A stretch of 64,000 bases of DNA from Lanius collurio (taxonomy: Eukaryota; Chordata; Aves; Passeriformes; Laniidae), in assembly GCA_020086605.1 (NCBI GenBank), contig JACBWW010000029.1:2502560-2566559 (forward strand). The letters are read 5' to 3'. Under the pieces are notes generated by a model that was not told where the DNA came from, did not search any database, and worked only from the letters and a program-made list of their open reading frames with translations. Shown in pieces: positions 12,466 through 22,603 of this stretch (position 1 is the first letter of the stretch; every line of letters begins with the position of its first letter). Made by a program: the position numbers and the translations under genes.

Positions 12466-13829
12466 ATTTAGGTTGTGGAAGATGGAATTAAACACCTCCA
12501 GCGTTTCTCCTGAGTGCTAAAACCCCTCAGACCCTCCCTGTGTTTGAGTGCCCGCTCTCCCTGACTCCTCAGTGCCCCTCTGCTCCACTCTCTCCTGCTT
12601 GCCAAGCTCTCCCTGCTCCTGAGGAGCCCCAAAATGCACCAAGAACCCTGGATGCAGCCTCCCAGGAGCTAAGGAGAGAAGGATAATCCCATCTTTTGGC
12701 TGGCTCTGCTCTTGGTAATAAAACCCCAAAGGTTACTCTTCAGTGCTGTGGGGGCACACAGCTGATTTCTGTTTATCTCAGTGTCCATCAGGATGCCAGG
12801 TCCTGTTCTCTGTTCCACAGTCAGACCCCAACCTGCTGAAATTATCCTTTTGCAGTGTCAGACTGTGATGGGATTGTGGATTCAGTTCTGCATGGCCAAT
12901 ATACCTTGGAAATTCACATTTGAGAAGCTCCAAGGCTTCACTTGACAGTCACATCCTCTGGTCAGGCCAAGAGGTTTTTCTCCACTGCCTGTAAAGATTG
13001 CAGAGATGTTGCAGTCACTGGAGAAGAAATGGGAACAAAAACTCAAAACTGAAGTCAGGCACACTGTGCTGCTGTGTCAGGCCAAGAGGTTGCCATCCCC
13101 TCAGATGTGCCAGCAAAACTCAAAGTGTAATTGCTGCCTGTCTCAGTTGTGTCAAAATATTTGCAGTTAGTTCAAATGCAGGGGAAGGAGATGATGCTGC
13201 TGGTGGAGAAAAGATAGGAAGGCAACAAAGGGACTGCAGCTGGCTTGGGGAAAGGAACCTGCAGGCAAAAAAACCTCCAGCCTTTGCCTCCAAAATATGG
13301 AAAAGCCACAACAGGAGGTCAGCAATGCTGTGAGAAGTCTCTTGTGCATCCCAGGTATTTGCAGGTCCTGCTTTTTCCCACCCAGGAGTTGTGAAGAGGT
13401 TTTCCAAAAGCACAGATGGGGGGGAAGCTGAGTCCCACTGATTTTTTTTTTAAAGAGCACAGAATTCCCTTGAGCATCTTTGGAAAAGCAGAATTTATTA
13501 CATTAGACTTGCTTGAGAATTGAGGAGAATGAAAGACTGTTGTGGGTAGGGGGATGTGCTTTTAAATTGCACCAACATTGGTCATTTTGCTTAAGGTTCT
13601 CAGGTAGATTTGCAGTGGAAGGGGGGGTCCATTTGTGTGTCTGGAGCAGCAGCTTCAGTTCCCTTTGCTGGGCTGGGCCTTGCTGTGGGATCACAGCATG
13701 TTTGGGATGCTGGGAATAGGAGGCAGCTCAGGGCAGTGTTTTATGTAAGGTAGCTCTGCACTATTTTTAATTTTTTATGGTATGTTGTATTATTTTAATA
13801 AAATGAGACACGCTCTTCCTTTTTTTTTT
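12466..13829. other. intergenic; no gene seen
   Basis: Apart from a 16-bp direct repeat and T runs near 13,441 and 13,819, nothing is recognised. Frames are all under 115 codons. Confidence 0.55.
12961..13091. repeat. 16-bp direct repeat 115 bp apart
   Basis: GTCAGGCCAAGAGGTT is found at 12,961-12,976 and 13,076-13,091. Only this core is shared, so it may be chance or the relic of a local duplication. Confidence 0.5.
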
Positions 13830-13833
13830 ACAG

Positions 13834-14020
13834 TGGCAGCAAAATCTAGTCTGGGGCTGCCCTGCTTGACAGCTTGTGGCAGGATTATAAAAAAGAGTTT
13901 ATTCTGGGGCTATATATAAACGTTCCACGTGGGTGGAGGCTGGACAGAGTTGTCTCATGGGTCATATCCAGGGTGCAGAGCACCCTTTGCTCAATTTTCT
14001 TCTCCAGGTGCTGGCTGGCA
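13834..14020 (-). mobile_element. candidate short solo LTR (187 bp)
   Basis: On the minus strand it starts TGCCAGCC and ends GCTGCCA, giving imperfect TG...CA inverted ends. Inside are TATATATA (complement of 13,911-13,917) followed about 10 bases later by AATAAA (complement of 13,898-13,903), the same close spacing as in the candidate at 21.6 kb. ACAG flanks both ends (13,830-13,833 and 14,021-14,024). A CACGTG E-box lies at 13,926-13,931. It is very short for a complete LTR and the 4-bp flank match is weak evidence, so it could be chance or a partial element. Confidence 0.4.
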
Positions 14021-14024
14021 ACAG

Positions 14025-15555
14025 CAAGGAGCTTGTTTTGTCTTTTTCCTTTAATTAAACATCACAAGAATGGGTTCTGTAGCTGTATCAGCCTCTTGGT
14101 AGAAGGTTTACCTCGATCAGGCTCTCCAAACACAAGGAATGTTTGAGCTCAGGGATGAGTCTGTGCCTCACACAGGGGGGTTGGCATTGCCTTCTCACTA
14201 CTTCTGTGCTCAAAACAAACCCCACTTCTATGGTTGTGACATTTCCCCCCAAACCCCCTTCATTTTTTTCTCCATACAGTAACTCTAGATATGCTTCCAG
14301 ACCTGATTTTCCAGAGGTTCTGAGTCCAAAGTGATTTTGTGAGAGTTAAAATAAACATGTGCCCCCTTCATTAATGTGAGCTCAACTAATCGTGTGTAAA
14401 CTTTATAGAAGTTAACTGGAACTCACTCAGGTTTGAGAGTTTGACTGTGGTTAAGTGGATCTTATCAGATTTTCCTGAATGATTCACCCCCGGGCTAAAA
14501 ATAAAATGGGAGTCACTTTGGGTAATTTACAAAGGAAAGGAAGCAGGGTTTGGAGTCAAAGCATCTTCTCTTGCACAGCCAGAGCCTTGCACGACAGCCC
14601 TGATAAAATTCTGTGTGAACAGAATCTGGGAAAAAACAACAAGGAGCAAAATTTGGCAGATTCGTGGGTGTTACTCTGTATTTTTACTGTAGGAGCTGAT
14701 GATAAGAATTCACCCAGCAGGCTTTTAAAAATTCAATAATGAATAAAAATAATGATTAAAAAAAAAACAACAACAAAAAAACCCTCATCGATGTAGAGGA
14801 GGACAGGGGGGAAGAAAAAAAAGACCTCAAGACAAGATAAGTCATTAGAGATGCAAGGAAACGCTGCTGTTGTCTCCAGGCGGAATCTATGGGAACAGAG
14901 AGCCATAAATCCAGGATTCATTGCTCCCTCTGCTCATTAGCTGTGTGAAACTGTGACTAAGCTTGAAGGTTAGTTGGTGTAGCTCAGGATTATTGTCCTT
15001 TTTGCTCTGAATCAGGCTGCCATGATTCACACACACTGCCTGCCCTGCCAGGGGCCAGATTTCCATGATTTCTTTTTTTTTTTTTCCGTGAGGGGGAAGA
15101 TTCTGCAGCCTTGTGTGTCCTCTGCAGCCTTGTGTGTTCTTCTGGCTTCATTAATTTCTTCCTGGACAAAGGGAAAATCGTTTGAGTGGATCTCTTGTTT
15201 ATGAAAGAAATTGAATTTGTTCTCTAGACTCGACTGGGAGTGTAACAGGCAGAGATGGGAAGCGTGAAGGATACGAGCCCAGTGGACATTTTTATTCTAA
15301 CAATGAAAATATGCAATCTGTCTCAGCAAAATACAGCTGCTGAGCAAATTAACTTGTGTTGAATGCTTATTGGGGGCCCACAGCTCATTCTTTTGTTCTT
15401 CCTGTTCAGCAAATGTGTTTTTTCTGACTGAGAAATAATAGATTGGGGCTCTATAGAGCCTTTCATCAGATGATCTCCAAGCACTTGGCAAACATCAGTT
15501 TGGTTTGCTGGGGAGAGACCAAACCTTGCAGCATATCCAGTACCTGGAGAGCAGG
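14025..15555. other. intergenic; no gene seen
   Basis: AT-rich with A tracts (14,757-14,780 and 14,813-14,822) and a T run at 15,072. Frames are under 90 codons apart from those entering the 87-bp repeat. Confidence 0.55.
15102..15139. repeat. 19-bp tandem duplication
   Basis: CTGCAGCCTTGTGTGT occurs at 15,103-15,118 and again at 15,122-15,137, immediately after a T run with a G-rich spacer. Confidence 0.85.
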
Positions 15556-15822
15556 GTGAAAAGTCCACTGCAAGTGCTCCAAAATGTTCAGCTGAGGTGG
15601 CCAACACAGACCTGGGGATGTCCTCTGAAGGGATGGCTGCTGGTGAAAAGTCCACTGCAAGTGCTCCAAAATGTTCAGCTGAGGTGGCCAACACAGACCT
15701 GGGGATGTCCTCTGAAGGGATGGCTGCTGGTGAAAAGTCCACTGCAAGTGCTCCAAAATGTTCAGCTGAGGTGGCCAACAAAGACCTGGGGATGTCCTCT
15801 GAAGGGATGGCTGCTAAAGTCC
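15556..15822. repeat. 87-bp x3 minisatellite
   Basis: Units start with GTGAAAAGTCCACTGCAAG at 15,556, 15,643 and 15,730, with period exactly 87. They are almost identical; the third has ACAAAGACC where the others have ACACAGACC. After the third unit, GCTGCTAAAGTCC looks like the start of a fourth copy that lost five bases. The multiple-of-three period keeps both strands open, giving a 29-residue repeated peptide either way, but the flanks do not look coding. Confidence 0.97.
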
Positions 15823-17383
15823 AGCTATTTCTATCTTCATTTATGGCAGCACTAAGAGAATATAACAGTGAGGGTTTTAATTGGGATTTTTTCTCCAAGC
15901 TCAGGTGCAAGTGGCCACCCAAAGAGCCAGAGAGCCTCAGAGCAGTGGCTGTGAGCCCTGGCTCCCCTCCAGGGCTTTGTTCCCCCTTCCTGATGGAAAG
16001 CAGCCCATCCCACCAACCAGCTGGGAATTTCCCTGACACATGGGCATTCTCTGGGTAACATGAGACTGGCAAATGGTGCTGTGCTGCAAACCCCCCTCCT
16101 CTGGGAGGTGAAGTGTGCTAGGAGTGAGTGCCTGGACATTCAGTGTCAAAAGGCTTTGAGCTGCAGCCTCTCCATGCTCTGACTTGTCACTCCACAGGAA
16201 GCTGACCAGGAAAGCTCTGGAGTTCTGGACATTGAAGGCAGAGACTGGAGCAGTCTCCAGTCAAGTCCAGAATCAAAGCAGAGGCAATTTCCTCACGTCT
16301 TCCTTGTTGCTCCTGCTCGAGTTGCTCCTTTCTGCAGTCAAAGCCTGTAAAAGGCAGAGCTGGCACTGCCCCTGTGTGCAGTTTCCAGGCTCCTCGTGTG
16401 CTCTTCTTTCCACCCACCATTCAAGCCCAAGTCTGCAGAATTTCAGCACCAAGTACCTGCTCTGATGTTGGTTATTTCACAAGCTTGGACAGAGCCATGG
16501 CTTTGGAGTCAGACTGGAGCTAAAGCTGCAAACCTGAGCCCCCTTTTCCAGCTGTCTGGAACCCACAGAGGGGGAATGGCAACTTCTGGATGAAGAAATT
16601 ATCCCCACAGTTCCCAGCTGGTAAGAGGACTCTCCTGCTGCATTCCAAGGCAGCAGAATCCTTCAATAATGAAAATACCACTGGATAATCCCTTTGGAAG
16701 CACAGCCTTAGGAGAACAGCTCTGACTTGTGGTAACGTTGGACCCAAGCCCATGTTCTCTTTTAGACCCAGATTAATTTGTAATGTGATTTTTGTCATGG
16801 AAGTCTCTGAAATCCACAACCCATCATCTTTGACCCAGCTCCAGAAACAACCTGTGGGAGCTGGGGTTTCACGTGGTGCTGTTGGAGCCCAGTGGAGCAG
16901 AGGGAGGAGAACGGGGTAGGACTGAGCAAGCCACTGAGTTCAGCCCCAGAGAGAGAAAAAGAAAACTCCAGCTCTGCTGAGGGATTTACATAATGTCAGG
17001 AAAAGCGATTTAAATGCAAATAGCCTGGTAAGATTGTTAGAAATTTTGCAGTGGCTCTGGCAGCCAGGTGTAGCATAATGAGAATAAGAGCTAAACAAAT
17101 ATTTCCTTCCTCTGCGAGTTCATTTATTCATGGCCCAGGTTCATTTCTATGGCAGGTGTATTTTCCCCTTCATCTTGAAGAAAACAAACCAAACACAAAC
17201 TTAGGAAAAGGCTGGCTGACCCCTCTTCCCTGAACACACAGAGCAAAACTCGTGCCCACCTGCAGGCAGAGAACAACCTCTCCAGGTACAATATAACCAT
17301 GGATTTATTGAATTTACTACTGAGTTCTATGAGGTGAGGCAGACATCAGTGTTTTAAAATGAATTCCCTTCTCCCTCTGTTGT
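15823..17383. other. intergenic; no gene seen
   Basis: Unique DNA with frames of about 100 codons at most outside the neighbouring minisatellite. No repeat or splice-bounded exon recognised. Confidence 0.55.
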
Positions 17384-17592
17384 ATCATGGAATGGTTTGA
17401 GTTGGAAGGGACCTTAAAGGTCACCCAGTACCACCCCCTGCCACGGGCAGGGGCACCTTCCACCATCCCAGGCTGCTCCCAGCCCTATCCAGCCTGGCCT
17501 TGGGCACTGCCAGGGATCCAGGGGCAGCCACAGCTGCTCTGGGCACCCTGTGCCAGGGCCTGCCCACCCTCACAGGGAAGGATTTCTTCCAT
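17384..17592 (-). mobile_element. CR1 LINE 3' fragment (reverse orientation)
   Basis: Read on the + strand, the element starts with the complement of the CR1 tail: ATCATGGAATGGTTTGAGTT, GGAAGGGACCTTAAAGGTC, then the complements of the GGCCAGGCTGGATAGGGCTG and CACAGGGTGCCCAGAGCAGC blocks, up to CACAGGGAAGGATTTCTTCC. Same subfamily and truncation point as the copies at 32.5 and 58.5 kb. Confidence 0.93.
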
Positions 17593-20500
17593 AAGTCAAA
17601 AATTTCTTCTGGAGGATCTGAGGTGACGCTGCTGATGTTGGAGCTGCAGCTTTCTCATGGTCACAGATTCCCTCTGTTAAGACTTTAGGAAGGTCTTTTC
17701 ACACTCCTAAGGGTAAACCTTGGCTGTAGTGACATCCAGAGATCTTTCTGGCACTGATTAGAGCCAGCTAAAATCTTGTTGCCTCAGTTTCCCTCACTGT
17801 ACAGTGAAGATACAAACACTCCCTGGAACTCTGCGAGGCTCTCTTTGTTTGCTGCTGGTACAAGGGTCAGCAGAGGATCTTTCTTAAAAAAAAAAAACAG
17901 GAAAGAAATAATTGCACAATTTGTATTAATTAGTTACCATTCAGAGTCAAAATGTGCTCAGTTGTAGCCTTCCTGCTGCAGTTACTGCAGAGGACACTTG
18001 CCCTGGAATTGCACTGGAATTGCTGGTGTGAACCCCTCCTCAGCAGGTGTTTCACCTGCAGGACCACTCTCCTCATGGCAGATTTGTTCTTTTAGAGATG
18101 CTGCATTCAGAAACTTGCTGGGCCTCCTCCACATCCAACAGCTTGTCCTCCAGAATTAAATAGTGAACAATTTCTAAGGGAAAAGAACAAGCTGGAGAAA
18201 GGCTCCACTTCACTCTGCTTGTCTCCCAGTACCTGGGCACATCTCAAGTATTGCATCCATCAGGCTGAGAGGAAATAAAAACATCCTCAGAGCTAAAAGC
18301 ACGGAGCATCTGCTCCAACTTCTGTCAGCAGAAACACGCTGTGCTTCCCAGAAAGGCTGGCTGCCTCTCCAGAATAGCCTCCACCAAGATCACAAGCAGC
18401 CTAAATCAGCAGCCTGGAATATTTTGGGATTTAGGAAGGACTCCCAGTCAGCATGTCTGTCTTGTGTCACCAGTGCAAGGGCTGGTGGGGAGGGAGTGGG
18501 AGTGAGGATACTTGGAACCCCTCCCTGTGCCCATAAGGATTCACACTGAGGGGTGGCAGACTTTGTGCAATTTCAAAAAAAAAAAAAAACCCATTTGCTT
18601 GAGCAGGGACTTGCATCCTGGCTTTCTGGATAGGCTGAATTTAGATTTGGAGGCAGGCTTGGGCTTTGCTGCCAGCACTTGTTCCCCTCACAGACCTACC
18701 CAGGGCACCTGACCTGCTGTGGCAGTGGCCAAAAGTGGTCAAAAGTCTCTAAAGAAGTGAAGTTTGGCTTTTAAGAAGTCTCCAGGCTAGGAATTGTTTT
18801 AAAAACAACCTGGCTGAGAAGCCAGTTGGTGCCCTGGCTGTGCTCCCCGTGCCCAGGGCCCATGCCCAGGCAGCTTTCCCAAGGCTGCTTTGGTCCTTTC
18901 TGCTCCTGCCTGGCTCTGAAGGACCTCCAGTTACTGTGGTGTTTCCATGTCACTGCTCTGTTCTGGCCCAGGGAGATTTTTTGGGGGGTTGTTTTCAGAC
19001 CTTTCACAGAATTGTTTCCCCCTGGTGAACTTTTTCTTTCTCCAGACTCTGCATTTTGCTTGTTGACCTTTCAGGCAACTGGCTCCAGTCAGAGTCCTTG
19101 GTTCAGCCAAGCCTGTGAAGGTGTCTTGAGATAAGGAGGTGAATCTGCATCTTGCTGATGACTGTATTTACCTTTAACAGCCTTTGGAGCCATCCATCCC
19201 TTTCCTCTCCCTCCTCAGCTTTTCCCAGTCCATCCTCCTGCAGCCACAGGAAAAAAACCCCTCTCCCTGAGATTTGCAATCTAATATGTGAGCATTAATC
19301 TAATCTAACCATTATCTTCCCTGGTGAGGGTGGATGGGATCGCTCACCACGGGAAAGGTCATCACGACAGAGCTCAGGCACCACGTGCTGTTTGCACACC
19401 CTGATTGTGGGGTTATTGCAGATATTGGGGCTCAGGGGGGAGGGTTATCCCAAAGCTGATGTGATCACTGGGATCTGCTCATTGTAATTGCATTTCTCCT
19501 GGTCACACAGGAGTGTTTGCCAAGGGATCCACGCGTGGTGCTGCATTTGTGCTCCATGGAGTCGTGTGTTTGCTTTGATCTCCAATGAAACTGGGATATT
19601 AGGAGGAGTGGTTTGCACTTCGTTGGCTTTCTCAACTTTAAAAAAAGGTTAATTAATGATCTAATATAAAATCTTGTGGAAAGAGGATCTTATTTTTCCT
19701 ATTTTTAAGCATTGTCATAGTTTTTCTCGCCGAGTGCTCTGTAGGATTTTGCAGTATTTATTTGTTTTGTTTTGTTTTTGTTGTTGTTGTTTCATTTTTG
19801 TTGGAGTTTTTTTGTGTGTGACTGGATCTGTTCCCTCAGTGAGAGAGAAGAGGGGGGAGGGATTCTTCCTCTTCTTGGTAATCTTTATCATTTTCACACA
19901 GTTAGATCTACACAAATAGCCAAGGGTCTCCAGACCACAGACTGGAGAATCATCCTGTGTTTAAGAAAATAAAAAGGACACAAAAAAAAAATTAGTCAGG
20001 GGCATATCATTGAAGAGATAAATTACCCTCTTAAAAGAAAAGTCTTCCTACCAGGCTGAGTGGATTTCTATGGGTACAGTGGTGCTGGCTGAGAATAATT
20101 AAAAATATCTTTACAAAGCAACAGCCACTCTCTGATAATAAAGTATGTTCTGCTACTCCTAACCCAGATTTTGCTGTCAAATACACTCTCAGGCTTTTTT
20201 CTTGGTTTCATTTTTCTTCTCTAACTCGTTGTTGCTTCCTTCAGACAGGTTAATCAATACTCTGAAGGCTATTTTTAGATTCAATGACAGGCTGGCTACA
20301 TCCTCAAGGCAGAAGGAAAAGTTTCCAGGTCCCTCTCAGCCCTTGGTGGATTTTCAGAATATCTTTGTAGCAGAGGGAAAATGAGACTTTCCAGCAGCAC
20401 AATATTTTTAACCGTAGTTTGCTCCTAACAGGCCCAGCTTTGCAGGTGTCTCACTAATAGTGGATGAACGTGATTGAAGCTGCTGTTAAACTGCAGGGAA

Positions 20501-21640
20501 GGGTTTTAAACCTTGTTCTGCTGATTTTCAGTGGCCTCTGGGCTGTAGGTGCTGTTCTCCTGCTGCAGTTCTCTCTGGGCTGAACATCTCAGAGAGCCCC
20601 TGATCCCAACCACATCCCTGCCCTTCATCCCAACCCAGTCTCCAACACCCACAGGGGTCTGGATCCGGCTGAGCCTTGGGGTCCCTGGGCTGAGCAGCTC
20701 TTGGATGCCCACCCAGGCCTATCCTGCAGCCTCAGTTGCCCACTGGCTGCTCCTCCTGGCCCCTCAGGTCTCTCCAAGGTGTCTCCTGTGAATCCAGCTC
20801 TACCTTTGGCTCTCCAAACCCAGCCTATCTCTGTTTTCCCCACCGTGGTATCAGATCACAGGACACAGGTCCAAAGTGTCGTGTCCTAAAGGCACTGCCT
20901 GTGCTCTGCCTCCTCAGCCTCTGCAGTTCCTTTTGTCTTTAACCTCTACCTGTTTGCTTAGCTGGGCTTTGAACAGCTCGCTGCATCCTTGTGCTAATTA
21001 CAGTTTAATAATTAGTGCCTATCAAAACACTGCCTTTCAACTGCCATTCATTCTGCTCTTTGCTTGCCAAGTAACCTCACCTTCCCCTCGCTGCAGACAC
21101 TGTGTTCAAGGGTAACAGCATTTCTTAATTTCACATCCAGTTCCTTCTCTACCCTGGACTTTACCCCCTGGGTTCTCAGTGTTCTCAGTTTTACTTCCCG
21201 AGCCAGAAGAGACAAATCCCTCTCAACACGCAGAAAACACGCTGTGAATAAGCAGAGCCCACAGATTTCCTGCACAGCTCCAGAGCTGATCCTCCAGCAG
21301 AACAAAAGCAAAAGCAATGCCAGTCAGGCTTGTCAGTGCCCTCTGAGGCTGGGGGGACTCACTCAGGTTTAAAGTGTTTTTGTAGGAATTACACAGAGCC
21401 AAACATGCAAGAGGTTAAAGGGAGCCAGTTCTCCATTCCCAGGATTTTGGAGGCACTGAGATGGAAGAAAGTGGCTGAGGAATTCCAAAGTCAGAGAAAA
21501 ATGACTTCCTGACCTTTTAGCCCAGTGATCAAACTGGCTGGGAAAACCAAGGCGTGTTGGGAAGCTGTGCTGGTGCCCTGGTGACTTTGAAGCCTGGACA
21601 TCTGTCTGTTCCCATCTCTCTGGGTGTCAGTGCCCAGGAC
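17593..21640. other. intergenic; no gene seen
   Basis: Unique DNA. An AT-rich stretch at about 19,990-20,180 with homeodomain-type cores (TAATTA-like) may be a conserved non-coding element, but this cannot be tested here. Frames are about 100 codons at most. Confidence 0.5.
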
Positions 21641-21645
21641 TGGAC

Positions 21646-21946
21646 TGTCACTCTAGGACACCAGAAAGAACTCACACAAGAGATTTCAGAAGGGCTAAAA
21701 GGCATCTATGTTTATTAACTTCCAAATTTATAGATTCCTTAACCAGGACAAGGACTGGGTGAACAAGGTCACTTCCTCTCCAAACACATTGGCTACAAGA
21801 GATGCCCATCAGGGTATTTTTGCCATAGTGCAGGTATGTAAACATTCTGACAGTTAGGGAAACAAAGCTGTTGTTTACATGAAAAACTGTGAGAACTCTG
21901 ACTCCAAAAGTAGAAACATCAGAAAGCTGAGGGAATGAGGCAACAG
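21646..21946 (-). mobile_element. candidate solo LTR of an endogenous retrovirus, flanked by a 5-bp duplication
   Basis: Read on the minus strand this 301-bp segment has an LTR-like order: CTGTTGCC at the 5' edge, a CCAAT box (complement of 21,788-21,792), a TATA-like TATAAA (complement of 21,727-21,732), an AATAAA signal (complement of 21,711-21,716) and a GTGACA terminus. The pentamer TGGAC lies directly on both sides (21,641-21,645 and 21,947-21,951), as expected for target-site duplication. No internal retroviral genes are next to it, so it would be a solo LTR. The outer base of the left edge on the minus strand is C rather than the canonical TG start, off by one. The family cannot be named from here. 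Confidence 0.6.
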
Positions 21947-22585
21947 TGGACGTTGCTGCCTCTGCAGCAAAATGCAGTTGCTGCTGAAGGCCTGGCAGTG
22001 TGTTGTGGAGAGACTGACTGCACACCAGCAGCAGCTGGAGAGAAAATGGGTTTTGCTTGCAGTGGAAATCATGGATCAGAAAGAAGCTGAAACTTGATTT
22101 GAACAGTTTTCAAGGATTTCTGTGCTACATCTCATTAGTGTTAATTGCAAGCTTACGCTGGTGATTAATCAAACATTAGAAAGGCTGCAGACCAGAATCT
22201 CCATTGTGTGGGCTTTGAGCACTTTCATCACTTCTTGCTGGGGGATATTTGATCAGTTCCTCTTCGTTTTACTTTGTTTTAATCAGCACAATCAGGCTGC
22301 CACTGGCAGCAGTGCTGCACATCCTGTTTATACGTCCAGAGGTGGATCAATAAATGTTCTCTCCCTGCTGTCTCCCCATTCACACATTTGTCCTCCAAAA
22401 CTGGAGGTGTCAGGACCTCACCCCAGGGCTGCTCAAGTTGCAGCAGCCCAGAGCTGTGTCAATAATAAACACTCAGAAGAGCTTCAAATAGTTACTGCAC
22501 TGTCACTTTCTGTACGGTTCTAAGGTTGAAAAAAAAGATTATAAAGATGTTCCAGCACCCATTAAAAACTGAAACCCAACTAGGC

Positions 22586-22603
22586 AAAAAAAAAAAAAAA
22601 AAA
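22586..22603. repeat. poly(A) run
   Basis: A run of about 18 A in AT-rich DNA. No retrocopy or SINE body was recognised upstream of it. Confidence 0.8.

Noticed and set aside
15323..16072. A 249-codon minus-strand ORF with a repeated 29-residue peptide
   Set aside because: The repeat peptide is explained by the 87-bp DNA repeat, whose period is a multiple of three; both strands are open and the flanks are not protein-like.
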